This document shows, one piece after another, positions 36,905 to 45,153 of a stretch of 64,000 bases of DNA. Under the pieces are notes generated by a model. The model searched no databases, was not told the DNA's origin, and saw only the letters and a list, made by a program, of their open reading frames with translations. A program made the translations under genes and the position numbers. The stretch is from Streptomyces litmocidini (GTDB taxonomy: Bacteria > Actinomycetota > Actinomycetes > Streptomycetales > Streptomycetaceae). Numbering within the stretch: the first letter of the stretch is position 1; every line of letters starts with the position of its first letter. Location of the stretch: the NCBI RefSeq assembly GCF_014649755.1, contig NZ_BMTQ01000005.1:310001-374000 (forward strand). The letters are read 5' to 3'.

Positions 36905-38999
36905 GCTGAAGCGCTTCGGCAGGGGAAAGCTGCCGCGCGCCGCGCTCGTCGCGATCCTGCTGCTGCCCCTGCTGTACGGCGCCCTGTACCTGTACTCGTT
37001 CTGGGACCCGTACAGCAGGCTCGACAGGATCCCCGTCGCCCTCGTCAACGAGGACCGGGGCGCCACCGCCGGCGGCAAGGAGATCCACGCCGGCGACGAC
37101 ATCACCGAGGGGCTCCTGGAGAGCAAGACCTTCGAGTGGCACCGGGTGAGCGACGCCGAGGCACGCGCGGGCGTGGAGGACGGGACGTACTTCCTGTCCC
37201 TGACCGTGCCCGGCGACTTCAGCTCCCGCATCGCCTCCAGCTCCGGCGACTCCCCCGAGACCGGCGCGCTCCGGGTGCGGACGAACGACGCCAACAACTA
37301 CATCGTCGGCTCGATCTCCCGGACGGTCTTCTCCGAGGTGCGCAGCGCGGCCTCCGCGAAGTCCTCGCGCGGCTTCCTCGACAAGATCTTCATCTCCTTC
37401 TCCGACATCCACGACGCCACCGCGAAGGCCGCCAAGGGCGCGGCCGACCTCAAGCAGGGCGTGGACAAGGCGAAGAAGGGCTCCAAGAGCCTGTCGGACG
37501 GCCTCACCGACGCCAAGAGCGGCAGCGGCGACCTCGCCGCGGGCCTGAAGAAGCTCGACAAGGGCGCCAAGGACCTGGAGAACGGCTCCCGCAAGGTCGC
37601 GAACGGCACGCAGACCCTCGCCGACAAGGTGAACGGCACCGCCGACAAGGTCCGCCCGTACCTGGCGAACAACGGCAAGTCGATCCGCGACACCGCCCGG
37701 CTCGTCTCCGACTCCGCCGCGGCCGCCCAGAACAACCTGGACGACCTGGTCAGGCGGGCGCCCCTGGTCCGCGCCGCCGCGCACAGGGCGGACGACGACC
37801 TCGCCAGGCTCCACCGCGAGCTGTGCGTGAACGCCCCCTCCCCCGTCCCCGTCCCCGTCCCCGGCACCGCTCCCGCCCTCGACCCCCGGGTCTGCGAGAA
37901 GCTCGGGAAGGCCGCGCAGTCCGCCGACGACGTCGCCACCATCGCCGACGACGTGCACGAGCTCACCAAGGACGACGCCGACGACCTGAAGACCCTGGAC
38001 GCCCGTCTCACCAAGCTCAGGAAGCAGGCCGACGAGTTGGCCGTCCGCGCCCCGCACCTCGACGAGGACGTCGAGAACGCCATCAAGAAGATCAACGAGC
38101 TCAACGCGGGCGCGCAGAAGGTCGCGTCGGGCGCGGACCGGCTGCACACCGGCATCACCGAGGCGAAGAGCGGCTCGGTCAGCCTCGACACCGGCGTCGG
38201 CAAGCTCAAGAAGGGCGCGGGCGCCCTCGACGGCGGCCTGTTCAAGCTGGCCGACGGCTCGGGCACCCTCGCCACCGGCCTGAAGGACGGGGTCGACCAG
38301 ATCCCCGACTACGACAAGCAGGACCGCGACCGGCGCACGGAGGTCATGGCCGACCCGGTGAAGCTGGCCTCGCAGTCCCTGCACAAGGCGCCGAACTACG
38401 GCACGGGTTTCGCCCCGTACTTCATCCCGCTCTCCCTCTGGGTCGGCGCGATGGTCGCGTACATGATCATCCAGCCGCTGAACCGGCGCGCCCTCGCCGC
38501 CGGCGGCTCCGCCTGGCGGATCGCGCTGGCGGGCTGGCTCCCGGTGGCGGCCATCGGCGTCCTCCAGGTCGCGGCCCTGATGTCGGTCCTGCACTGGGGC
38601 CTCGGCCTCCAGATGACCCGGGCCGCCGGCACGATCGGCTTCCTCGCCCTCGTCACCTGCTGCTTCGCCGCGATCATCCAGTGGCTCAACGCCCGCTTCG
38701 GCGCGGCGGGCCGGATCCTGGTGCTCGCGCTGCTGATGCTCCAGCTGACCTCGGCGGGCGGCACGTACCCCGTCCAGACCAGCCCGGCCTTCTTCAACGC
38801 CGTCCACCCGTTCCTGCCGATGAGCCACGTGGTCGAGGCGCTGCGCCGGCTGATCACCGGCGGCGGGCTCGGACCGGTCTGGCAGGCCTGCGCGGTGCTG
38901 GCCGCCTTCACCGCGGGCGCCCTGGCCCTGACCGCCCTCTCGGCGCGCAAGAAGCAGGTGTGGACGCTCGACCGGCTCCACCCCGAACTGTCGCTCTGA
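36876..38999 (+). CDS. YhgE/Pip-family membrane protein
   Basis: The protein has 707 residues. One N-terminal membrane helix (about 22-42) leads to a large extracytoplasmic part of about 470 residues, with heptad and Lys/Asp/Gly repeats (ADLKQGVDKAKKG, AAGLKKLDKGAKDLENG, SGADRLHTGITEAKSG) typical of the YhgE/Pip long coiled region. The last about 200 residues form five to six membrane helices of ABC-2 type. Relatives include the lactococcal phage infection protein Pip and the staphylococcal/bacillar YhgE-EsaA group. Cargo is unknown. The ATG at 36876 has GGAGGGGG upstream. Confidence 0.88.
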   Translation: MRSPKLAALELKRFGRGKLPRAALVAILLLPLLYGALYLYSFWDPYSRLDRIPVALVNEDRGATAGGKEIHAGDDITEGLLESKTFEWHRVSDAEARAGVEDGTYFLSLTVPGDFSSRIASSSGDSPETGALRVRTNDANNYIVGSISRTVFSEVRSAASAKSSRGFLDKIFISFSDIHDATAKAAKGAADLKQGVDKAKKGSKSLSDGLTDAKSGSGDLAAGLKKLDKGAKDLENGSRKVANGTQTLADKVNGTADKVRPYLANNGKSIRDTARLVSDSAAAAQNNLDDLVRRAPLVRAAAHRADDDLARLHRELCVNAPSPVPVPVPGTAPALDPRVCEKLGKAAQSADDVATIADDVHELTKDDADDLKTLDARLTKLRKQADELAVRAPHLDEDVENAIKKINELNAGAQKVASGADRLHTGITEAKSGSVSLDTGVGKLKKGAGALDGGLFKLADGSGTLATGLKDGVDQIPDYDKQDRDRRTEVMADPVKLASQSLHKAPNYGTGFAPYFIPLSLWVGAMVAYMIIQPLNRRALAAGGSAWRIALAGWLPVAAIGVLQVAALMSVLHWGLGLQMTRAAGTIGFLALVTCCFAAIIQWLNARFGAAGRILVLALLMLQLTSAGGTYPVQTSPAFFNAVHPFLPMSHVVEALRRLITGGGLGPVWQACAVLAAFTAGALALTALSARKKQVWTLDRLHPELSL

Positions 39000-39018
39000 A
39001 CCTGTGAGAATCGACGCC

Positions 39019-39627
39019 ATGGACAGCAGCAGCACCCGACGCCAGGCCACGCGCACGAAGCTCTACGAGGCGGCCGTCACCCTCATCGCGGAACAGGGCT
39101 TCTCCGCGACGACGGTGGACGAGATCGCCGAGCGGGCCGGCGTGGCCAAGGGCACGGTCTACTACAACTTCAAGAGCAAGACCGAGCTCTTCGAGGAGCT
39201 GCTGCGCCACGGGGTGTCGCTGCTCAGCGCCTCCCTGCGCGCGGCGGCCGAGGAGACCGCCGAGCGCGGCGGGAGCCGGGTCGACGCGCTGGACGCGATG
39301 ATCCGCGCGGGCCTCGTCTTCATCGACCGCTACCCGGCCTTCACCCAGCTGTACGTGGCCGAGCTCTGGCGCACCAACCGGGCCTGGAACTCGACGCTCC
39401 TGGTGGTGCGTCAGGAGGCCGTGGCGGTGGTCGAGGGAGTGCTGCGCGAGGCGGTCGCGGCCGGTGAGCTCAGCGAGGAGATCGACGTCCAGCTGACGGC
39501 GGCGGCGCTGGTCGGGATGGTGCTGGTGGCGGCGCTCGACTGGCAGGCCTTCCAGAGCGAGCGGTCGCTCGACGACGTGCACGCGGCGCTCTCCCGCCTG
39601 CTGCACGGCCGCGTCGGCGGCCGCTGA
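39019..39627 (+). CDS. TetR-family transcriptional regulator
   Basis: The protein has 202 residues. The N-terminal TetR helix-turn-helix is clear (TKLYEAAVTLIAEQGFSATTVDEIAERAGVAKGTVYYNFKSKTELFEELL, read in parts, about residues 10-58), followed by a helical ligand domain. It is the last gene of the unit with the ATPase-like and YhgE/Pip genes and probably represses the shared promoter through the palindrome at 35853-35878. The ATG at 39019 is preferred; a GTG at 39004 would add five residues. Confidence 0.9.
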   Translation: MDSSSTRRQATRTKLYEAAVTLIAEQGFSATTVDEIAERAGVAKGTVYYNFKSKTELFEELLRHGVSLLSASLRAAAEETAERGGSRVDALDAMIRAGLVFIDRYPAFTQLYVAELWRTNRAWNSTLLVVRQEAVAVVEGVLREAVAAGELSEEIDVQLTAAALVGMVLVAALDWQAFQSERSLDDVHAALSRLLHGRVGGR

Positions 39628-39658
39628 CGCCGGTCGCCACGCGCGCGGGGTCACGAAG

Positions 39659-39707
39659 AGGCCGGTGCGGTGAGGCTCGATCCCCCCGAGCCTCGCCGCA
39701 CCGGCCT
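39659..39707 (+). terminator. Terminator of the TetR unit
   Basis: A 21-bp stem (arms 39659-39679 and 39687-39707, beginning AGGCCGGTGCGG, one G-T pair) with a 7-base loop is followed by TCCTTTC. It is the strongest hairpin of the window. Confidence 0.9.
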
Positions 39708-39852
39708 TCCTTTCGCACCCCCGTGCCGACAGGCGCACGGCCCCGTTCCGCAGCCCCGTGCCGGCGGTACCGGAGCCGCGCCCCTTCCGTGGGCTCCACT
39801 CTCTCCTCCGGGCGCCCCCGGTCCCATCCGCGCACCTACTCATCTCGCCCCC

Positions 39853-39868
39853 TAGGTACGGGTACTCA
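39853..39868. promoter_or_regulatory. Possible MacR box upstream of the DUF4126 gene
   Basis: TAGGTACGGGTACTCA agrees at 12 of 14 fixed positions with the MacR consensus TGAGTAC-N2-GTACTCA as I recall it from S. coelicolor work. It sits in the -35 region of the proposed leaderless promoter (-10 TACGAT at 39877-39882). The macR gene itself is in this window at 61942. Confidence 0.4.
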
Positions 39869-39876
39869 GTCCTGGT

Positions 39877-39882
39877 TACGAT
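39877..39882 (+). promoter_or_regulatory. -10 box of a leaderless promoter for the DUF4126 gene
   Basis: TACGAT ends 7 bp before the GTG start at 39890. This places the start point at or next to the start codon. No ribosome site is present. Confidence 0.55.
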
Positions 39883-39889
39883 CGCGGGC

Positions 39890-40537
39890 GTGTCCGTACT
39901 CCCCCTGGTGTTCACCAGCGGCTGGGCGAGCGGGATCAACGCGTACGCGGTGATCCTGCTGTTCGGCGTCTTCGGCGCGACCGGGCTGACCGACGAGGTG
40001 CCCGAGTCCTTGCAGCGCACCGATGTCCTCGTCGCGGCGGGCGTGCTGTTCCTGTGCGAGGCGGTGGCGGACAAGATTCCGTACGTCGACTCGGTGTGGG
40101 ACTCCGTCCACACGGTGGTCCGGCCGATCGCGGGCGCCGTGGTCGGCGCCCTGCTCGCCGGGCAGAACGGCTCGCTCCCCGAGCTGGCGGCCGGCGCGGT
40201 CGGCGGTTCGACCGCCCTGCTCAGTCACTTCGTGAAGGCCGGGACGAGGATGGCGGTCAACTCCTCGCCGGAACCGTTCTCGAACATCGCGCTGAGCCTG
40301 GCGGAGGACCTCGGGGTGGCCGCGATCATCACTTTCGCGGTCTTCCATCCGGTGGCGGCCTCGGTCATCGCGGCCGTCCTGCTCCTGTCGGGCCTGGCGA
40401 TACTGGTCCTCCTGGCCCGGCAGATCCGCCGGTTCTGGCGCCGCCGCTCCCGGCGGCGGGAGGAGGGACGGCTCGCGGCCCCGAGGGCGCGACCACGGCC
40501 CCAGGGCCTTCCGGACGACGGGTCCGACCACTTCTGA
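39890..40537 (+). CDS. DUF4126 membrane protein
   Basis: The protein has 215 residues. It begins VSVLPLVFTSGWASGINAY, the usual opening of DUF4126 proteins. About five hydrophobic segments are present, with conserved DKIPYVDSVWDSVHT and Gly-rich AGAVGGSTAL. A basic cytoplasmic C-terminus is rich in Arg. Function is unknown. The start is GTG with a -10 box 7 bp upstream, so the mRNA is probably leaderless. It is isolated between the TetR-unit terminator and the FAD enzyme gene 54 bp downstream. Confidence 0.85.
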   Translation: MSVLPLVFTSGWASGINAYAVILLFGVFGATGLTDEVPESLQRTDVLVAAGVLFLCEAVADKIPYVDSVWDSVHTVVRPIAGAVVGALLAGQNGSLPELAAGAVGGSTALLSHFVKAGTRMAVNSSPEPFSNIALSLAEDLGVAAIITFAVFHPVAASVIAAVLLLSGLAILVLLARQIRRFWRRRSRRREEGRLAAPRARPRPQGLPDDGSDHF

Positions 40538-40591
40538 CCTCGGCCGACCGGGCCTCCGCCACCGTCCCGGGCGCCCCATAGACTCGGCCGC

Positions 40592-42025
40592 ATGGCACGG
40601 ATTGTGGTGATCGGCGCGGGACTCGGCGCCATGGCGGCGGCGGCCCGGCTGGCGGTCGCCGGGCACACGGTGACGGTGTACGAGAAGACGTCGACGTACG
40701 GCGGCGCGGTCGGTCGCTTCGAGCGCGACGGCTTCGCGTTCGACACCGGCCCCGGGCTGCTGCACCTGCCGGCCGTCTACCGGGACCTGTTCGTGAAGAC
40801 CGGCAGGGAACCCCTGGAGGAGTGCGTCTCCCTGGCGCAGGTGGATCCGGCGGCCCGTCACGTCTTCGCCGACGGCACCCGCGTCGACCTGCCGAACGCC
40901 TCCCGCGCCGGCACGGTCGCCGCCCTGGACGAGGCCCTCGGCGCGGGCGCGGGCGAGCGCTGGGGCGACTTCCTGACGCGGGCCCGCGAGGCCTGGGACC
41001 GGACCCGGCGCCCGCTCCTGGAGGAGCCGCAGCCGGCCGACCCGGCACCGCTGTCCCGTGAGCCGTACCCGGCCCTGAGGGCGGGTCTGCTGCGGCGCCC
41101 GACGACGACGCTCGCCCAGGTCGGGGCGCGGGAGCTGCGGGACCCCAGGCTCGCGGCGCTCCTCGACGCGTACGCGTGGTCGTACGGCTTCGACCCGGCG
41201 ACCGCCCCGGCCTCGGCCGTCGTCCTGCCGTACATGGAGCAGACCTTCGGCAGCTGGTACGTGGGCGGGGGCCTGCGGGCGCTCGCCGACGCGGTGTACG
41301 AGCGGTGCCGGAAGCGGCGCGTGGAGTTCGTGTTCGACGCTCCGGTCGAGGACGTCCTGGAGGAGGACGGTCGGGCGGCCGGCGTCCGGCTGGCCGGCGG
41401 CGGGACCGTCGGGGCCGACCACGTGGTGTCCGGGGCCCCGGTGCCGGCGCTCTACCGCGACCACGTCGTGGAGTGGGAGCACGGCGACGACCGGCCGCGC
41501 CACCAGGCGATCGGCACCGGCCGGATGACGGTCTGTCTGGCCCTGCGCGGCTCCCGGGAGGCGGACGCGGTCCACCGGACCGTCGTGCACGGCGAGGGCG
41601 GGCGGCCCGCCGTGACCGTGCTGCGGCCGGACGACCCGGCGCTGCGCCCGGACGGCGCGTACGAGTCGGTGACGGTCACGGCGACCGTGCGGACCTCCCC
41701 CGAGGAGGACCGGGAGCCCTTCGCCGACCGGATGGTCGAGGCGGCCGCGCGGGCGGTGCCGGGGCTCGCGGAACGGCTGCTGTGGCGGCACGTCCGCACC
41801 CCGGAGGACGTGCGGCGGGACACGGGCGCCGCCGAGGTGCCGGGCCCCGCCCTCGCCGGGGCGGGCGGTCGGCTCCTGCCGGCCGCCAACCGCTCCCCGC
41901 TGCCCGGCCTGTACTTCGCGGGCGGCTGGTCGCACCCGGGCGGCGGGCTCGCCCACGCCGGCATGTCGGGCGCGCTGGTGGCCGGCCTCGTCGTGGAGGG
42001 CGCGGACTTCCGCGGCTCCCGGTAG
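40592..42025 (+). CDS. CrtI-like FAD-dependent oxidoreductase/desaturase
   Basis: The protein has 477 residues. It has the N-terminal FAD-binding motif VVIGAGLGAMAAAARLA, then FDTGPGLLHLPAVY, and the C-terminal GLYFAGGWSHPGGGLAHAGMSGALVAG, the pattern of phytoene desaturase and related NAD(P)/FAD enzymes. No carotenoid or isoprenoid genes are nearby, so a carotenoid role is not supported. The start ATG has TAGACT ending 7 bp upstream and no ribosome site, suggesting a leaderless mRNA. Confidence 0.85.
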   Translation: MARIVVIGAGLGAMAAAARLAVAGHTVTVYEKTSTYGGAVGRFERDGFAFDTGPGLLHLPAVYRDLFVKTGREPLEECVSLAQVDPAARHVFADGTRVDLPNASRAGTVAALDEALGAGAGERWGDFLTRAREAWDRTRRPLLEEPQPADPAPLSREPYPALRAGLLRRPTTTLAQVGARELRDPRLAALLDAYAWSYGFDPATAPASAVVLPYMEQTFGSWYVGGGLRALADAVYERCRKRRVEFVFDAPVEDVLEEDGRAAGVRLAGGGTVGADHVVSGAPVPALYRDHVVEWEHGDDRPRHQAIGTGRMTVCLALRGSREADAVHRTVVHGEGGRPAVTVLRPDDPALRPDGAYESVTVTATVRTSPEEDREPFADRMVEAAARAVPGLAERLLWRHVRTPEDVRRDTGAAEVPGPALAGAGGRLLPAANRSPLPGLYFAGGWSHPGGGLAHAGMSGALVAGLVVEGADFRGSR

Positions 42026-42046
42026 GGGCCGCGGAAGCCCGGGGCC

Positions 42047-42883
42047 TCAGTAGCGGTACTGCTGGTCGTCCGGGTGCGGCTGCTCGTAGCCGTACGGGGT
42101 CTGCTCCGGGGCGTGGTCGGCGTCGCGCTGCTGCGGGACCCAGACGCCGCCGGGCGGGGTGTCGTAGGTGTACGAGGGGGCGTAGGGGTCGGTGTAGTAC
42201 GGGGCGTACTGCTGGCTGTCCGTGCCCGGGCCGATGTACGGGTCGGAGTACGCGGCGTACTGCTGCTGGCCGGTGGCGGCACCGTAGTCGTAGGCCGGCT
42301 GCTGCTCGTAGGAGGGCTGCTGGTGGGCGGACTGGTCGTACGCGGGCGCGTAGGGGTCGTACCCCGTCTGGTAGCCGGGGTCCGGCTGGTGGGCGGCGGC
42401 GTCGTAGATCCCGTACTGGCCGGTCTCGTCGGGCATCGGCTGCGGCTCGTAGACCGCCGTCGTCCCGGCGCCGCTCTCGGGCCGGGGATCGTACCCGTCC
42501 TCCGTGCCGTACGTGTCGTCCACCGTGCCGTACGCGCCGTCCACCGTGTCGTACGAGAGCTCGGTGACCTCCAGGGTGGGGCCGGCGTCGGCCGGCGCGG
42601 TGGCCTTGCGGCGACGGCTCGCGCCCGGGTTGCCGCCGATCGCCCAGCCGGTGGAGAAGCCCCGGCGGAAGGAGAGCGTCACATAGGTCTGGCCGACGGC
42701 GAAGGCCACGGCCCCGGCGACGATGACGAGCACCGAGGGCAGCAGGACGCCCAGGACCACGCAGAGGAAGCCGCCGAAGGCGAGCAGGCGCCAGCGCAGC
42801 CGCGCCTTGTACTGGAGGAGCACCTCCCCCAGCAGCCACAGCGCGACCACGCCGAACGCGATGTAGAGGACCGTCCACCCCAT
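42047..42883 (-). CDS. Membrane protein with a Tyr/Pro/Gln-rich tail
   Basis: The protein has 278 residues and I do not recognise a function. There are two or three membrane helices within residues 1-68 (LYIAFGVVALWLLGEVLL, LLAFGGFLCVVLGVLLPSVLVIVAG read in parts). A TLSFRRGFSTGWAIGGNPGASRRR stretch follows. Residues 110-278 are a low-complexity acidic tail with many YDP, YAP, YEQQP and QQY units. The Tyr-rich tail resembles cytoplasmic scaffold tails. It follows metF by 54 bp on the same strand and ends next to the FAD enzyme gene (convergent). Confidence 0.75.
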   Translation of the reverse strand: MGWTVLYIAFGVVALWLLGEVLLQYKARLRWRLLAFGGFLCVVLGVLLPSVLVIVAGAVAFAVGQTYVTLSFRRGFSTGWAIGGNPGASRRRKATAPADAGPTLEVTELSYDTVDGAYGTVDDTYGTEDGYDPRPESGAGTTAVYEPQPMPDETGQYGIYDAAAHQPDPGYQTGYDPYAPAYDQSAHQQPSYEQQPAYDYGAATGQQQYAAYSDPYIGPGTDSQQYAPYYTDPYAPSYTYDTPPGGVWVPQQRDADHAPEQTPYGYEQPHPDDQQYRY

Positions 42884-42937
42884 GCCCCGCCGCCCCTCTC
42901 CACGGTCACCGCCGCGGGTCGGGGCGGGTACGACCGG

Positions 42938-43855
42938 TCACGACTGCTGGTGCAGTCCGAGATTCTCGTAGATCTCGAGCGTCGCGGTGGAGCTGTTCAG
43001 CGTGATGAAGTGCAGTCCGGGGACACCCTCGGAGAGCAGACGCGCGCAGAACTCCGTCGCGAACTCGATACCGATGGAGCGTACAGCGGCCGGATCGTCC
43101 TTGACGGCGAGGATGCGCTCTTTCACGTCCGCGGGGAAGGCGGCGTTGCTCAGCTGGGGCAGCCGGTCGAGCGTCTTCACGTTCACGACGGGCATGACCT
43201 CGGGGATGATCGGGGTCTCGCAGCCCGCCTTCGTCGCGCTGTCCCGCAGCCGCAGGTAGTTCTCCGGGTCGAAGAACATCTGGGTGATCGCGTAGTCGGC
43301 GCCCGCGCGGCACTTGTCCACGAAGTGCCGGACGTCCGTGTCCCAGTCCGTGGACCGGGGGTGCATCTCCGGGAAGGCGGCGACGCCGACGCAGAAGTCT
43401 CCCGACTCCTTGATCAGCCGGACGAGGTCGGCGGCGTACTTCACGCCCTCCGGGTGCTCGATCCACTCCCCCAGCGGGTCGCCCGCCGGGTCGCCGCGCA
43501 GGGCGAGCATGTTGCGGATGCCCGCGTCGGCGTACTGGCCGAGGACGTTCCGTAGTTCGGCGACCGAGTGGTCGACGGCCGTGAGGTGGGCGACGGGGGT
43601 GAGCGTGGTGTCGGAGGCGATCTTCTGGGTGGCCTTGACGGTGCCGCCGCGGGTGGAGCCGCCGGCGCCGTAGGTCACGGAGACGAAGCTGGGGCCGACC
43701 GCCTCGACCCGGCGCATGGCGTTCCAGAGGACCTGCTCGCCCTTCTCGGTGCGGGGCGCGTAGAACTCGAAGGAGTACGACGTGCCGCCGTCAGCGAGGA
43801 TCTCGCGGACCGTGCGCGCACGGTCCGATCGGACGGAAGCGGTACCAAGGGCCAT
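42938..43855 (-). CDS. metF: Methylenetetrahydrofolate reductase
   Basis: The protein has 305 residues. It is a FAD-dependent TIM barrel with the family opening [48 protein letters not shown] and [14 protein letters not shown]. It reduces 5,10-methylene-THF to 5-methyl-THF, the methyl donor for methionine synthesis. It has the bacterial length without the eukaryotic regulatory domain. ATG at 43855. Confidence 0.96.
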   Translation of the reverse strand: MALGTASVRSDRARTVREILADGGTSYSFEFYAPRTEKGEQVLWNAMRRVEAVGPSFVSVTYGAGGSTRGGTVKATQKIASDTTLTPVAHLTAVDHSVAELRNVLGQYADAGIRNMLALRGDPAGDPLGEWIEHPEGVKYAADLVRLIKESGDFCVGVAAFPEMHPRSTDWDTDVRHFVDKCRAGADYAITQMFFDPENYLRLRDSATKAGCETPIIPEVMPVVNVKTLDRLPQLSNAAFPADVKERILAVKDDPAAVRSIGIEFATEFCARLLSEGVPGLHFITLNSSTATLEIYENLGLHQQS

Positions 43856-43977
43856 ATGGGCAGGTTAGACGCGGTCCAGGGAACCGCGTACACCCCGTCC
43901 GAGTGGTGGACACCTTTTCGGACAGCTGTCGGACGGGGACCGGGCGGGGCCGGGACCGGGACCCGGGGGGGTGCCCC

Positions 43978-44631
43978 TCAGGCCTCGGCGCGCTCGCGGA
44001 CGCGCTTGGCGAGGGCGGCCGTCGCGGCGGCCGGGTCGGCGGCCTCGGTGATGGCGCGGACGACGACGATCCGGCGGGCGCCCGCGTCCAGGACCTCGTC
44101 GAGGTTGGTCTCGTCGATGCCGCCGATGGCGAACCAGGGCCGGTCCTGGGCCAGCTCCGCCGCGTACCGCACGAGGCCGAGCCCCGGCGCGTACCGTCCG
44201 GGCTTGGTGGGGGTGGGCCAGCAGGGGCCGGTGCAGAAGTAGTCCACGCCCGGTTCGGAGGCGGCCGCGGCCACCTCGCCCTCGGCGTGGCAGGAACGGC
44301 CGATCAGCACCTCGTCGCCGAGGATCGCGCGGGCCGCGGGGACGGGCAGGTCGCCCTGGCCGAGGTGGAGGACGTCGGAGCCGACGGCGTGGGCGACGTC
44401 GGCCCGGTCGTTCACCGCGAGGAGCCTGCCGTGCCGGCGGGCGGCCTCGGCGAAGACGGCGAGGTGCTCCAGCTCCTCACCGGCCTCCATGCCCTTGTCG
44501 CGGAGCTGCACGACGTCCACGCCGGAGGAGAGCACGGCGTCGAGGAAGTCCGGCAGGTCGCCCTGACGCTTCCGGGCGTCGGTGCACAGGTAGAGCCGGG
44601 CGTCGGCGAGCCGCTCACGAGGCGTGGACAT
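43978..44631 (-). CDS. thiE: Thiamine-phosphate synthase
   Basis: The protein has 217 residues. It is a TIM barrel with [15 protein letters not shown] (pyrophosphate binding), [27 protein letters not shown] (read in parts), [11 protein letters not shown], and [25 protein letters not shown]. It joins the thiazole and pyrimidine phosphates into thiamine phosphate. It is on the opposite strand from thiO/S/G, about 2 kb away, with no riboswitch of its own that I can see. Confidence 0.93.
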   Translation of the reverse strand: MSTPRERLADARLYLCTDARKRQGDLPDFLDAVLSSGVDVVQLRDKGMEAGEELEHLAVFAEAARRHGRLLAVNDRADVAHAVGSDVLHLGQGDLPVPAARAILGDEVLIGRSCHAEGEVAAAASEPGVDYFCTGPCWPTPTKPGRYAPGLGLVRYAAELAQDRPWFAIGGIDETNLDEVLDAGARRIVVVRAITEAADPAAATAALAKRVRERAEA

Positions 44632-44744
44632 GGATGGGTTCCCCCCGTTCGTGCGCCGGTGCCGCGGCGCCCGGCCCGTGGGGGCGGGCGCCGCGACACC
44701 CGCGGGTGGTGTCTTCGGTGCGTACGGACGTCGGCGCGGGCGCG

Positions 44745-45110
44745 TCAGACGGCGAGCGCCTGGGCGCGGCGCTTCACCTCCGTGCCGCGGTTCTCGTTGA
44801 GCGCCTGCGCGGGCGTGCCCGGCAGGCTCTCGTCCGGAGTGAAGAGCCACTCCAGCATCTCTTCGTCGGTGAAGCCGTCGTCCCGCAGCAGCGTCAGGGT
44901 CCCGACCAGACCCTTGACCACCTTGTCGCCCTGGATGAAGGCGGCGGGCACGTACAGCGCGTTGTTGGGTCCGCGGCGCACGGCGATGAGCTGGCCCTCC
45001 TTGACCAGCTGCCGCACGCGCGTCACCTCGACATCGAGCATCTCCGCGATCTCGGGCAGGTTGAGCCAGGCGGGGACGAGAGCATCGATCTTTACGTCAA
45101 TCTCGGTCAC
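44745..45110 (-). CDS. Rv2175c-family winged-helix DNA-binding protein
   Basis: The protein has 121 residues. An HTH of the AlpA/MerR-like kind is seen at about 14-45 ([28 protein letters not shown]), then a beta-wing ([16 protein letters not shown]) and a C-terminal helical part. In M. tuberculosis Rv2175c is a DNA-binding protein phosphorylated by the kinase PknL, whose gene is next to it; here a related membrane Ser/Thr kinase lies 4 kb away. GTG start at 45110. Genes regulated are unknown. Confidence 0.85.
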   Translation of the reverse strand: MTEIDVKIDALVPAWLNLPEIAEMLDVEVTRVRQLVKEGQLIAVRRGPNNALYVPAAFIQGDKVVKGLVGTLTLLRDDGFTDEEMLEWLFTPDESLPGTPAQALNENRGTEVKRRAQALAV

Positions 45111-45153
45111 AGGACAAGCCTGCCATCCCGGACTGACGGCCGGTAGTCGGGCC

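Noticed and set aside
35201..39627. Phage-defence island around HEPN and YhgE/Pip
   Set aside because: Gene content is part of conserved chromosomal order, with no nuclease, integrase or anomalous base composition; the HEPN motif alone is weak.
40592..42025. Carotenoid biosynthesis cluster
   Set aside because: Only one CrtI-like gene is present; no crtB, crtE or cyclase gene is near.
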